Part shown: one piece after another, positions 16,760-26,070 of the stretch
How positions within the stretch are numbered: the stretch's first letter is position 1
How the letters are laid out: every line of letters begins with the position of its first letter
From: Qaidamihabitans albus
GTDB taxonomy: Bacteria > Actinomycetota > Actinomycetes > Mycobacteriales > Pseudonocardiaceae
Length of the DNA: 64,000 nt
Direction: 5' to 3'
Assembly (NCBI RefSeq): GCF_016464705.1
Contig: NZ_JAEHOB010000004.1
Location: 1 to 64,000 of the forward strand
Notes under the pieces: generated by a model
Database searches by the model: none
The model's input: the letters and a program-made list of their open reading frames with translations, nothing else
Told to the model about the DNA's origin: nothing
Position numbers and translations under genes: made by a program

Positions 16760-18517
16760 GTGAACGAGTACCGCACGCTATGCGAAGCGTTTCAGGACAC
16801 CTGGCAGATCGCCCCCGATGCTGTCGCGCTGCGCACCCCCGGCGACGGCGTGACCATCACATGGCGCCAGTACGCCGAGAAGGTCCGTCGGCTCACCGCC
16901 GGCCTTACCAAGCTCGGTGTCCGGCACGGTGACACGGTCGCACTCATGCTCACCAACCGTCCCGAGTTCCATCTCGTCGACACCGCCGCGTTGCATCTCG
17001 GGGCGATCCCGTTCTCGATCTACAACACGAACCCACCGGAGACGATCCGGCACCTTCTTCGGAATGCGAGCAGCAGGGTGGTGGTCTGCGAGCGGCAGTT
17101 CGCGGACCACGTGCTGGCCGCCGCGGAGGGTACGTGCGTCGAGTACGTCGTCTGCGTCGAAGAATCAGTACCGGGAACGCTGTCTCTGCGAGCGGTGGAG
17201 AACGATCTGGAGCCGGATTTCGATTTCGACCGAGCTTGGCGCGCGGTGTCTCCCGACGACGTGCTGACCCTGATCTACACCTCGGGCACGACCGGGCCGC
17301 CGAAAGGCGTGGAGATCACGCACGCCAGCCTGCTGGCCAACGTCTTCGGCGCTCTCCAGGTGTTCGATATGGGACCTGATGACCGCGTGGTCTCCTACCT
17401 GCCCGACGCGCATGCGGCCAATCGCTGGGCCTGCCATTGGGCGAACCTGCTCACTGGGATCCAGATCACCACGCTGAGTGAGCCCAAAGAGGCCATCAAG
17501 GCACTCACCGAGGTCAACCCGACGATCTTCATCGGCGTGCCGCAGACCTGGTACAAGATCAAGGCGAAGCTCGAGCAGGCGCTGGCCGCGGAGACGAATC
17601 CCGTCAAGCGGGCGCTTCCCAGGTGGGCCATCCGAACCGGGGTGAAGATGTACCGGGCGGGCGGTGCGGCGTCGCCTGCACTACGCCTGCGGCATCGCAT
17701 CGCCGACCGCGTCGTACTCTCGACGATACGAGCGAAGCTCGGGCTGAACCAGGTGCGGTTCGCCGCGTCCGGGGCGGCGCCGATCGACCCGGCGGTACAC
17801 GAGTTCATGCTCGGGCTCGGCATACCCGTGTGTGAGGCCTGGGGAATGTCCGAGCTCTGCGCGGTGGCGACTGTGGACCGGCCGCATTCGATTCGGGTCG
17901 GTACGGTGGGTAAGCCGTTGGCCGGGGTCGAGGTACGCGTCGCGGACGACGGTGAGCTCCTGGTGCGCGGGCCGATCGTGATGAAGGGCTACCGAAACGA
18001 CCCGATCAGGACCTCCGAGACGATCGATCCGGACGGCTGGCTACACACCGGCGATATCGGTTCCATCGACGACGACGGGTATGTGCGCGTGGTCGATCGC
18101 AAGAAGGAGCTGATCGTCAACGATGCGGGCAAGAACATGTCGCCCGCCAACATCGAGAACGCGTTGAAGACGGCCTGCCCACTGGTTGGCTCCGCGGTGG
18201 CCGTCGGTGACCGGCTCCCGTACGTCGTCGCGCTCGTGACGCTCGACCCCGAGGCGGTCGATGACTTCGCGACCGAACACGGCATCCCGAGCACGGCACT
18301 GAGCGACCTCGCGACCCATCCCGGCGTCCGCGCCGCGGTAGCGGATGGAGTTCGCTCGGCGAACGAGCGCCTCGCACGGGTCGAGCAGATCAAGAAGTTC
18401 ACCATTCTGCCCGAAACCTGGGAACCGGGCGGCACGCTGCTGACGCCGACTATGAAGCTCAGGCGCAAAGCAATTCACGCGAAGTACGCGGACGCCATCG
18501 CGGTGCTGTACCAATAG
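16760..18517 (+). CDS. AMP-forming acyl-CoA synthetase (FadD-like)
   Basis: 585 residues. AMP-binding P-loop YTSGTTGPPKGVEITH, then WGMSELCAVA (A5-like), DGWLHTGDIG and DRKKELIVNDAGKNMSP (hinge), with a C-terminal TPTMKLRRKAI that carries the adenylation Lys region; the long-chain type insert is present. Activates a carboxylate with ATP and CoA, the entry step for the upstream beta-oxidation genes. GTG 16760 follows AGGAG at 16750-16754. Confidence 0.9.
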   Translation: MNEYRTLCEAFQDTWQIAPDAVALRTPGDGVTITWRQYAEKVRRLTAGLTKLGVRHGDTVALMLTNRPEFHLVDTAALHLGAIPFSIYNTNPPETIRHLLRNASSRVVVCERQFADHVLAAAEGTCVEYVVCVEESVPGTLSLRAVENDLEPDFDFDRAWRAVSPDDVLTLIYTSGTTGPPKGVEITHASLLANVFGALQVFDMGPDDRVVSYLPDAHAANRWACHWANLLTGIQITTLSEPKEAIKALTEVNPTIFIGVPQTWYKIKAKLEQALAAETNPVKRALPRWAIRTGVKMYRAGGAASPALRLRHRIADRVVLSTIRAKLGLNQVRFAASGAAPIDPAVHEFMLGLGIPVCEAWGMSELCAVATVDRPHSIRVGTVGKPLAGVEVRVADDGELLVRGPIVMKGYRNDPIRTSETIDPDGWLHTGDIGSIDDDGYVRVVDRKKELIVNDAGKNMSPANIENALKTACPLVGSAVAVGDRLPYVVALVTLDPEAVDDFATEHGIPSTALSDLATHPGVRAAVADGVRSANERLARVEQIKKFTILPETWEPGGTLLTPTMKLRRKAIHAKYADAIAVLYQ

Positions 18518-18567
18518 GCGGCGCCTTCGTTCCACCAGGGTCATTCTGCTGCGTCAGGGAGGCGGCT

Positions 18568-19884
18568 ATGCGGAGTATGGGAAAGCTCGACATCGCTGGA
18601 GTGGTCGCGAAGGTCGCTGCCGGGACGGCGGTGGACGAGGCGAGCGCGGCGCTCGGAGCCCGGTATCGGCGAGATCACCTGCCGGCCGGTGTCACGCCCA
18701 CGGCGTTCCACCAGATGGATCCGGCGGTGCTCGACGATCCGTACCCCAGCTACCGCGAGTTGCTACGGGGCGGGCCCGTCCACTACAACCCCCGCCGCCA
18801 CCTCTGGATTCTCAGTCATCACCAGCACGTCCGCGAGGCGGCGAAGTCGGACCGGGTGCTGTCCTCCGCCGAGGGGGTCGCTCGCAGCCGGTTCTCGTTG
18901 CCGATGATGCTCACCAGGGACCGTCCCGAACACACCAGGATGCGGCAACTCGCGATTCCGGCGTTCACGCGTCGAGCGCTGGAGTCCTGGCAACCCGTCA
19001 TCGACGAGCTAGCCGCTGAGCTGGTCGGTGAGTTGGCGGCCGCCCGCGGTGGTGACGCCGTAAAGCAGCTGGCGGTTCCGCTCCCGATCAGGGTCATCGC
19101 CCATATCCTCGGAATACCTCCGGAAGACTACGCCCGGTTCCGGCTCTGGTCCGACAAGGCCGTCCAGGCAACCGACATCGAGTTGCGACCCGCCGCGCTG
19201 AAGAAGTCCGGCAACGTACTCGCCGGCCTCCTGCGGCTGCACTCGTACTTCCACGAGCGGATGGCCGCGGGCCGCCTGCTGGAATCCGGCACAGTACTGG
19301 GCCGCCTCGTCGACGCCGCTGAAGGCGGCGACATCGATCCGGACGAGTTGTTCTGGTTCGCGATCCTGTTGTTGCTGGCCGGTCACGAGACGACCACCAA
19401 CCTGATCGGCGGCCTGGTCCACAGCCTTGCCGTCAACCCGGACCAGTACGAACTGCTCAGGGAACGACCGGACCTGATCCCGTCGGCGGTAGAGGAACAG
19501 CTTCGATTCGGGACACCGATTCAAGGCTTCTACCGCACCGCGCTGCAAGACTACGAGGTGGAATCCGCCACGATCCCGCGCGGTGGGCGGGTACTGCTCC
19601 TGTTCGCGGCGGCCAACCGGGACCCTCGTCAGTTCACCGATCCCGACAGCTTTGTCGTGGAGCGCAACCCCACCAGCCACGTGTCGTTCGGCTACGGGGT
19701 GCACATGTGCCTGGGGGCACAGCTGGCGAGGATGGAAGGGCAAGCGGTGCTTCGGGAACTGGTCGGCCGGGCCGGGCGAATCGAGATCACCGGCAAGCCC
19801 GTGTGGAAACCGAACAGCACCCTGCGGGGCCTCGACGAACTCCCCGTCCGGCTAGGGGTTTCCGGCCCCGGGCAACGCCCGTGA
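18568..19884 (+). CDS. Cytochrome P450
   Basis: 438 residues, soluble bacterial type. Heme loop FGYGVHMCLGAQLAR with Cys381, I-helix LLLAGHETTTN with the oxygen-activating Thr, and the ExxR helix EEQLRFG. It needs ferredoxin partners that are not nearby. Located after the acyl-CoA ligase, so hydroxylation of the same imported lipid is plausible, but the CYP family cannot be set from sequence reading alone. Start may be ATG 18568 or ATG 18577. Confidence 0.9.
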   Translation: MRSMGKLDIAGVVAKVAAGTAVDEASAALGARYRRDHLPAGVTPTAFHQMDPAVLDDPYPSYRELLRGGPVHYNPRRHLWILSHHQHVREAAKSDRVLSSAEGVARSRFSLPMMLTRDRPEHTRMRQLAIPAFTRRALESWQPVIDELAAELVGELAAARGGDAVKQLAVPLPIRVIAHILGIPPEDYARFRLWSDKAVQATDIELRPAALKKSGNVLAGLLRLHSYFHERMAAGRLLESGTVLGRLVDAAEGGDIDPDELFWFAILLLLAGHETTTNLIGGLVHSLAVNPDQYELLRERPDLIPSAVEEQLRFGTPIQGFYRTALQDYEVESATIPRGGRVLLLFAAANRDPRQFTDPDSFVVERNPTSHVSFGYGVHMCLGAQLARMEGQAVLRELVGRAGRIEITGKPVWKPNSTLRGLDELPVRLGVSGPGQRP

Positions 19885-19921
19885 GTGAAAGAATGCCGTC
19901 AGAGCGACCTTCTTCACTCAC
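19881..19921. terminator. Hairpin between convergent P450 and SDR genes
   Basis: GTGAGTGAAAGAA and TTCTTCACTCAC pair with a one-base bulge around a 16-base loop. It begins at the P450 stop codon and lies between convergent genes, so it can serve both strands. The outer GTGAGTG/CACTCACGAG relates it to the dispersed repeat family. Confidence 0.6.
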
Positions 19922-19939
19922 GAGTGTCGGGCCAACCGA

Positions 19940-20818
19940 TCAGATGGCGTCATTCAGCTGTCGCAGGTAACGCTCGCGGGCAGCAACGTCCGGCTGGGCG
20001 AAGACGCGTTCCGCACCGGTCCGCGCCTCGAGAACGCGCCTGGCGCGGTACGGCAGTATCGACATGATCGTGAGCATCGCGGCGACTCGCCGCGGCACCG
20101 TCGTCAGCGGACGCCCCGTGCGTGCTGTCTCGACCACGGCCCCGGCTACATCTTCAGGGTATACCGTTGACACCTTGGCGATCCACTTGGGAACGTTGGC
20201 CCCGACGGAGAGTTCCGTGCGTACCAAGCTGGGCAGCACGATACTCACATCAACCCCGCTGCCCTCGAGTTCGCGATGTAGCGCCTGGGTGAAGCCGACA
20301 ACTGCGTGTTTCGCCGCGCAGTAGGTTGCGACGCCAGGGAACGGGAAGGCTCCGGCAAGGGACGCGATGTTGATGACATGTCCCTCCCCGCGGCTGACGA
20401 ACCGATCGGCCGCGAGCCGTGAGCCGCGAATCACCCCGCGGAGGTTCACGCCGATGACCCTTTCGGTCATGCGTTCGTCCTCATCGAGAAAGAATCCGGT
20501 CGGCATGATCCCCGCGTTGTTGACCAGTATGCGTAACGGGCCGAGCTCGTTCTCCGTACGGTCGAGAAACTTCGCGAACGAGTCGGCGTCGGCGACGTCG
20601 AGCGGTAACCCGATCACCCGGCCGGTTCCACCCTGCCCGGCTCGCTGCGCGATCTCGGCGGCGGCCTGCTCGGTCGGTTCGGCAGCGAGGTCACCGATCG
20701 CCACTGCCGCACCCGCGCGGGCGAAAGCCAGTGCGGTGCTGTAGCCGATACCTCGCGCTCCGCCGGTGACGGCGACGACGCAACCCGATGCCAAAGCTTT
20801 CCCGCTGTTCCGGCCCAT
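19940..20818 (-). CDS. Short-chain dehydrogenase/reductase
   Basis: 292 residues, classical SDR: TGGARGIG, GDLAAEP after strand 2 (NAD-type acidic residue), LVNNAGIMP, IASLAGAFPFPGVATYCAAK with the catalytic Ser, Tyr and Lys. The C-terminal third (VPRRVAAMLTIMSILPYRARRVLEA) is the membrane-proximal tail seen in SDRs near mce and sterol loci. It lies 38 bases downstream of the last Mce-associated gene, so it is probably the distal gene of the mce operon. Confidence 0.87.
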   Translation of the reverse strand: MGRNSGKALASGCVVAVTGGARGIGYSTALAFARAGAAVAIGDLAAEPTEQAAAEIAQRAGQGGTGRVIGLPLDVADADSFAKFLDRTENELGPLRILVNNAGIMPTGFFLDEDERMTERVIGVNLRGVIRGSRLAADRFVSRGEGHVINIASLAGAFPFPGVATYCAAKHAVVGFTQALHRELEGSGVDVSIVLPSLVRTELSVGANVPKWIAKVSTVYPEDVAGAVVETARTGRPLTTVPRRVAAMLTIMSILPYRARRVLEARTGAERVFAQPDVAARERYLRQLNDAI

Positions 20819-20856
20819 GTGTAGCCTCTCCTACCTTCAGGTTCCGTGAAAGTTGA

Positions 20857-21663
20857 TCACAAAGGCGTGATCGCGTCGACTTTCCATTCTTTGCCGTCCT
20901 GTCGCAGGTCCACGACGACACGGTTCTGGCTGACCTTGGCCGGGCTTTCCTGGTCTTTCATGGTCTCGCTGGAAACCAGAACCTGATCGATATAGAGCAA
21001 GCATCTCGCACTGCCGGAATCGGTGACATCGACCAGGCCCGCACCGCGCACCAGCGTTCTGGTGACCGCCTTCTGCTCCGTCGCCATCGGCCGAGCCGTC
21101 GCGTCGAACGTCTTGCCGAACTCGCCGGCGAACTCCTTGGTCATCAGCGACTTCGCCTGTTTCAGTCCCTGGTCCACCGATCGGTAGTCGTAGGACAGCA
21201 CTGTGGGGAGAGCTCGGACGGCCGCGGCGACCGCCGCCGATCCCTCGGAGTCGGGAATGGAACCCGCCGTGTACTTTCCCTCGGGATCGACCACCGGCCG
21301 AATGTTCGCGGGCTCCGGCTGCATCGCCAGATGGGTCGTCAGTGCTCCCGCCGCGACGACCAGCAGCGCGAGCGTTCCGATCAGCACCCGGCGAGGCCAC
21401 CGCGATCGAGTTGCCCGTGCATCAGCCGGCTCGTCAGCAGGCTTCTCCGCCGGGACATCGTTCGACCGCGCCGACGGCGTCTCCCGATCCTCCGTGGAGG
21501 GGGACGGCCGCGGCGAAGGGCGCGGGGGCGGCGACGGTGTGTGGGCGGCGGGTGCCGGTGCCAGGCCCTCTTCCTCCTCCGCCGGGTGCCGGCCGGAGGC
21601 TCGCGTCGTGCCCGCGACCTTCGGGAGGCGGCGCTTGGTTCGCAGTTGCTTCTGGGTAGCCAT
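20857..21663 (-). CDS. Mce-associated membrane protein (Mas), proline-rich N terminus
   Basis: About 268 residues: a basic and proline/serine-rich disordered cytoplasmic stretch, one transmembrane helix (RRVLIGTLALLVVAAGALTTHLAM) and an extracytoplasmic domain with SYDYRSVDQGLKQAKSLMTKEF and QNRVVVDLRQDGKEWKVDAI, the Mas/NTF2-like pattern. Such proteins stabilise Mce complexes. ATG 21663 has GAGGA before it; an alternative ATG at 21678 overlaps the upstream TGA. Confidence 0.8.
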   Translation of the reverse strand: MATQKQLRTKRRLPKVAGTTRASGRHPAEEEEGLAPAPAAHTPSPPPRPSPRPSPSTEDRETPSARSNDVPAEKPADEPADARATRSRWPRRVLIGTLALLVVAAGALTTHLAMQPEPANIRPVVDPEGKYTAGSIPDSEGSAAVAAAVRALPTVLSYDYRSVDQGLKQAKSLMTKEFAGEFGKTFDATARPMATEQKAVTRTLVRGAGLVDVTDSGSARCLLYIDQVLVSSETMKDQESPAKVSQNRVVVDLRQDGKEWKVDAITPL

Positions 21664-21674
21664 ACTCGAGTTCC

Positions 21675-22244
21675 TCATCCGACCTGTTTGACTCCGGAGA
21701 CCAACCATTTCTCGCCGACGCGGACGAGTTCGATTCTGGCTCGATATCGGTTGCTCTCGGCCTGGTCGCCGTCGCCGGCCGTCGTCCGGGTATCGACCGC
21801 GACCAGCACCTGTGCCTTGTCGCCATGCAGGTACTCGATGGCGGCACCGTTGTCTGGCACTGTGGCGGAAACAGAGAGCTTCTTCTCGGTCAGCGACTTC
21901 TTGATGGTGTCCCGCTTCTTGCTGTACTCGGTCTTGAACGGGTCCGTGGCGAGGCTCAGTACCCGGTCGATACCGGCATCGGGTCGCTTGTGGTCCAGGC
22001 TGAAGAAGTTCGTCGCCTGCTGCTGAGCAGTCGCCACCGCACCGTCATCGAGGCTTTGCCGGTCGTCCAACCACAGCAGGAGAGAGGCGGTAAGCAGGCC
22101 GGCCAGGACCACGCTGAGCGCGGCGGGCACGAACCAGTGTTTGCGCAGCAGGTCCCGGCGGCGCCGGCGGGTCCTGGCCGGCACCGCCGGTTGGGCCTCA
22201 GCCTCGTCCTTGCCGTCGTCCGCCGGCCCGGAGTTGTCGGTCAT
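21675..22244 (-). CDS. Mce-associated membrane protein (Mas)
   Basis: 189 residues with an acidic then arginine-rich cytoplasmic N terminus (RTRRRRRDLLRKHW), one transmembrane helix (about 40-60) and an outside domain with ATAQQQATNFFSLDH and EKWLVSGVKQVG, like its neighbour. Follows mceF by nine bases. It probably supports assembly of the Mce lipid channel. Confidence 0.8.
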   Translation of the reverse strand: MTDNSGPADDGKDEAEAQPAVPARTRRRRRDLLRKHWFVPAALSVVLAGLLTASLLLWLDDRQSLDDGAVATAQQQATNFFSLDHKRPDAGIDRVLSLATDPFKTEYSKKRDTIKKSLTEKKLSVSATVPDNGAAIEYLHGDKAQVLVAVDTRTTAGDGDQAESNRYRARIELVRVGEKWLVSGVKQVG

Positions 22245-22253
22245 CTCTGCCTC

Positions 22254-23651
22254 CTACGAGAGCGGTTCGGTGAGCAGCCAGCCGAGTGCGTTCTCACCGG
22301 TGGGCGGCGGGGAACCAGCCATGCCACTGAGCTCGAAACTGCGGCCGTCGGGGGCGACCAGTATCCCGCTGTTCGGGTTGTAAAGGGCGATCCGGCTGGC
22401 CGGTGCGGAGGATCCGGTGTGTTGAGCCGGTGGCCGCTGCGCGTTCTGCGCGCCGCGCACGCTCGGCGTGCTCGGATCGCTCGGTGGCGCGGCACAGTGG
22501 GCGTCGTGATTGGCCGGCGAGTCGGGCGACTGGCGTGGTCCCTGACCATCGAGCGGCGCGCCGTTGGGCAGGTGCCTCTCGGTGCCCTCGTACCCCCGGA
22601 TACACGGGAAGTAGGGTGGATAGCCGGGCGGCTCGACCAGCTGCAGGGCAAGATGTGCCGACCAGACCGGACGGCCTTGCCCGTCGTACTGGCAGCTGTT
22701 GGCCACGGGCTTTCCGGTTTCCGGGTCGTAGTCGTCGCAGTACCTGATTGCACTGACGGTCTGCTGCACCACCCAGGGCAAGACCACCAAGGACTTGCGC
22801 AGGGCGGGTATGCGCTGGTCCGCAACGTCCGCGACCGACAGCAAATTGTTCAGCAGCACCGGAAGCGCCTTCTGGTTGTCCTGCAGCAAGTTCGTGACCT
22901 CGGTCCCGGCACGAATGCCCCGCGCGAAGACGGCGGCGAACGTAGGATCGAGCTCGCGTAGCCGGTCTGTGAGGCTGGCCAGCTGCTGGCTGAACGTTCC
23001 GATCTGGTCTTTCGCGCCGACTTGTGTGTCCAGCACTACCCTGGCACTGTCGATCAGCTGGGTGATATCGTCCATGCTCGTCAGGGCGGTCCTGGTCAGC
23101 TTGTTCGAGTCGTCGAGCAGCTGCTGCAAGGTCGGGCCGAGGCCACCCGCTGCGTCGGCCAGCTCGCGGAGACTCGTGGCCAGGTCGTCCTTGGGCACGG
23201 AGGTTGCCAGGGAGTCGAGGTTGTGCAACAGCTCCTCAACCCGTGGCGGCGTGCGGGTCCGCTCGACCGGAATCACGCCACCGTCCGGTAGCGGTGGTCC
23301 ACCCGCAGACTTCGGGACAAGTTGAACGAACTGTTCACCGATTGCCGACTTGCTACGGACGATCACGACCACGTCTCGGGGAATGCGGACTCCGTGGTCG
23401 ATGGTCAGGGCGGCCGTGGTGCCGGCCCCGGGGCCGGGACGAAGCCCGGAGACCGAACCCACTTTGGTGCCGAGCAGCTCCACCGCCGCCTGCGGGTAGA
23501 TGCCGCCATCGTGGGCGAACTGAGCTTGCACCGTATACGGCGGCTGGAAGACCTCACCCACGTCGGCGAACCGGAACGCGCCGTAGGTCACGGAGACGAG
23601 CGCCACCACGAAGAAGACGGCGAGCTGGATGCGGCTGCGCTTGCCGATCAC
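22254..23651 (-). CDS. mceF: MCE-family protein, MceF position
   Basis: 465 residues: N-terminal transmembrane anchor (IQLAVFFVVALVSVTYGAF), MCE/MlaD domain (about 35-120, VQAQFAHDGGIYPQAAVELLGTKVGSV), a long helical region with repeated Leu-rich segments, and a proline/serine-rich tail ending in DGRSFELSG, as in MceF. Six MCE subunits form the lipid tunnel across the periplasm-like space. Start overlaps the mceE reading order as ATG near its neighbour (4-base overlap). Confidence 0.9.
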   Translation of the reverse strand: MIGKRSRIQLAVFFVVALVSVTYGAFRFADVGEVFQPPYTVQAQFAHDGGIYPQAAVELLGTKVGSVSGLRPGPGAGTTAALTIDHGVRIPRDVVVIVRSKSAIGEQFVQLVPKSAGGPPLPDGGVIPVERTRTPPRVEELLHNLDSLATSVPKDDLATSLRELADAAGGLGPTLQQLLDDSNKLTRTALTSMDDITQLIDSARVVLDTQVGAKDQIGTFSQQLASLTDRLRELDPTFAAVFARGIRAGTEVTNLLQDNQKALPVLLNNLLSVADVADQRIPALRKSLVVLPWVVQQTVSAIRYCDDYDPETGKPVANSCQYDGQGRPVWSAHLALQLVEPPGYPPYFPCIRGYEGTERHLPNGAPLDGQGPRQSPDSPANHDAHCAAPPSDPSTPSVRGAQNAQRPPAQHTGSSAPASRIALYNPNSGILVAPDGRSFELSGMAGSPPPTGENALGWLLTEPLS

Positions 23652-24859
23652 GACGGACCCCCGAGAAGGAGCTGCCCGAGGTCGAGGGGCAGTGCGCCGT
23701 CGCCGGCCTCACCGACCAACGACGGCGCAGCCCCGATCAGGTCGTCGAGTACATCCGGCAACCTCGGTGCGGGTGCGAGTGCGGGTGCGGGTGCCGGCGC
23801 GCTACCAGGACTATCCGTCCGCACCTCCTGCCGCCGGGCGAGTGCGGACAGTTCCTGGCGCAGCAGCTCGTTGATGGTGTCGGCATCGATGTTGATCCGG
23901 CCGAACAAACCTCCGTAATCGCCCTCGATCACACTCTGAGTGTTCTTCGGGAACGGGTATGACACGGCGATCTCCAGCGCGCCCGCGATCTCCCTGCCGT
24001 TCTTGGACAGTTCTGCCAGCACGGGCCGTAGATGTTCGAGGTCGGCGACGACGTTCTCCTTGCTGCGGTCGATGAGCGGCTCAGCGACGGACGAGAGCCG
24101 GTCGAGCTGCAGCAACGTCGCGGTGAGTTTCGGCCGTTGTCGGTTGAGGACGTTGATTCCCGCGGGGATCGTGTCGAGTGTGGCGCCGATCGTGTCGCGC
24201 TGGTCGGCGAGCTTCGTGCTGAGGTTGTCCAGCGAGTCCAAGGCGTGAGTGATGTCGCCACGATGGCGGTTCAGCGTTCCGGTGAGCTGGTTGAGCTCGC
24301 CCAGCAGTCGCGGGATGTCGGCGGTACGGCCATCCAGCGCGTTGTTCAGTTCGCGGGTGATCTGATGGATACGCCCGATACTCCCGCCGTTGAGGACGGC
24401 GGACAGTGCGCCGAGAACCTGCTCCGTGCTCGGACTGGCCTGCATTCGGCCGACCGGTACCGCGCTTGCGGGCGCCAGCTTTCCCTGAGGTTCCTCTCCT
24501 GGTGCGGGGCCGATGGCGACATAGCGCTCGCCCAGCAGGCTGGTTTCGGCGAGCGTGCCGACGGAGTTCGCAGGCAGCGTCACCGAGTCCTTCACAGCGC
24601 AGACCACGCGCGCGTCCAGGTTCTGGTCGAGGGTGACGGACTCGACGCTCCCGACGACGGTGTCGTTGGCCCGGCAGGTCTGCTTGGGCACCAGGTTCGT
24701 CGCGTCGTCGAACGTGACAGTCACCCGGTAAGTGTCTTCGCCGTCGATCGCCCCCGGTAGTGGCAGGCTCAGCGGCCCACGGTAACCGCAGCCGGTGGCC
24801 GTCACGACGACGAGCAGAAGCGTACCGAAGAGACCTGCTTGTCGCCGCTTCATCGTCAT
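23648..24859 (-). CDS. mceE: MCE-family lipoprotein, MceE position
   Basis: 403 residues. A lipoprotein signal peptide ends in the lipobox VTATGC, Cys24 being the lipidated residue; this is the hallmark of the fifth mce gene. The MCE domain (DTYRVTVTFDDATNLVPKQTCRANDTVVGSV) is followed by long amphipathic helices and a proline/alanine-rich APAPALAPAPRLP hinge. Overlaps both neighbours by four bases, so translation is coupled. Confidence 0.92.
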   Translation of the reverse strand: MTMKRRQAGLFGTLLLVVVTATGCGYRGPLSLPLPGAIDGEDTYRVTVTFDDATNLVPKQTCRANDTVVGSVESVTLDQNLDARVVCAVKDSVTLPANSVGTLAETSLLGERYVAIGPAPGEEPQGKLAPASAVPVGRMQASPSTEQVLGALSAVLNGGSIGRIHQITRELNNALDGRTADIPRLLGELNQLTGTLNRHRGDITHALDSLDNLSTKLADQRDTIGATLDTIPAGINVLNRQRPKLTATLLQLDRLSSVAEPLIDRSKENVVADLEHLRPVLAELSKNGREIAGALEIAVSYPFPKNTQSVIEGDYGGLFGRINIDADTINELLRQELSALARRQEVRTDSPGSAPAPAPALAPAPRLPDVLDDLIGAAPSLVGEAGDGALPLDLGQLLLGGPS

Positions 24860-26070
24860 CGTCCTCCTGTCAGGAGTTCGGGCAATGTCCTCGCCGGCTG
24901 CGACGGAGTGAGGCCGCCGCCCAACGCCGGGTCGATCAAGCGTGTCAGCACGGCGGCGAGGTCGCCGCCGGCGCGTTGCAGGCTGCTACACAGGGCCGCC
25001 ACCTGCTTCTGCGCCTCGTGCGGTAGCGATCCGCAGATCGCGGTCATCGTATGGCCCAACTGGACGGTCAGGTCGTTGAACAACGGCGCGCGCAGCGCTA
25101 GTGAGCCGGCCCGGTTCTGCGGCGGTACCGCGCCGGGATCGGAGAGGTCCCAGTTCTCCGGAACGTAGATGTTCATCATGTTCGTCAGCCCGAGCGGGGC
25201 AATGTCGATCAGCTCGGCGAGATCATCGCTGCGCCTGGAAAGCGTTCCGGTGACTTCGGTCAGACCATTGACGTTGTCCTTCACCAGCTCGCGATTGCGG
25301 GCAACGAAACCAGACACCAGCTGCAGCGCCTCGGAGAGGTCTCGGGTGGCTGTCGCGATGTCGTCGCGTTGGGTCCCGAGTTGGGTGGAGACCTTGGCCA
25401 GGTTGCTGACGAGGGCACGTACCTCTTCGTCGTTGCCCGCCAGCATCGTGGTGAAGTCGCTGAGATTGGACACCGTTGCGGAGATGTCCTGCCGGCTGTC
25501 CGACAAAGTCCCGACGGCATCGGCCAGATTGCGAATCGTCGCGTTCATCGCGCCGCCGTTGCCCTCCATGTTGCGAGCCACCGCTGTGATCAGCCGAGAC
25601 AGCGCACCGTCGGAGTTGGCGCCTTCAGGACCGAGCGCCTCGGCGAGCTTGCTCAGGTTGCGGTAGACCTCGTCGAGCTCGATCGGAACCTCGGTGCGGT
25701 CCAGACCGAGGCTGGCATTGTCCGGCAGCTGCGGTCCGCCGGTGTAGGCAGGAGCGAGCTGCACGAATCGATCGCCGACGATCGATGGTGGGATCACCGC
25801 CGCGTGCACGTTGGCAGGCAACGGGTGTTCCGCATCGTAGGTCATCTCGACGTGGACGCTCGTGCCCCGCACCTCGATCTTGGTGATCTTGCCGACGCTG
25901 ACGCCGAGGATCTTGACGTCCGCCCCTTGATAGAGGCTGGTCGTGTTCCGAAACTCCGCCGTGAGCGTCAGCTCTCGGGGCTGCCGCTGCGTGACGGCGA
26001 ACGCACCAGCCGTGAGGGCGAGAACGACCAGGACGACGAGAGTCGCTCGGCGGGTCAGGAGCCGGATCAC
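24856..26070 (-). CDS. mceD: MCE-family protein, MceD position
   Basis: About 404 residues starting at GTG 26070 (MIRLLTRRATLVVLVVLALTAG), whose GTGA overlaps the mceC stop; the open frame extends further upstream but only as a shadow of mceC. Anchor helix, MCE domain (LTLTAEFRNTTSLYQGADVKILGVSVGKITKI), then helical needle region and TLSRRSDDLAELIDIAPLGLTNMMNIY, a conserved Mce C-terminal block. Confidence 0.92.
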   Translation of the reverse strand: MIRLLTRRATLVVLVVLALTAGAFAVTQRQPRELTLTAEFRNTTSLYQGADVKILGVSVGKITKIEVRGTSVHVEMTYDAEHPLPANVHAAVIPPSIVGDRFVQLAPAYTGGPQLPDNASLGLDRTEVPIELDEVYRNLSKLAEALGPEGANSDGALSRLITAVARNMEGNGGAMNATIRNLADAVGTLSDSRQDISATVSNLSDFTTMLAGNDEEVRALVSNLAKVSTQLGTQRDDIATATRDLSEALQLVSGFVARNRELVKDNVNGLTEVTGTLSRRSDDLAELIDIAPLGLTNMMNIYVPENWDLSDPGAVPPQNRAGSLALRAPLFNDLTVQLGHTMTAICGSLPHEAQKQVAALCSSLQRAGGDLAAVLTRLIDPALGGGLTPSQPARTLPELLTGGR

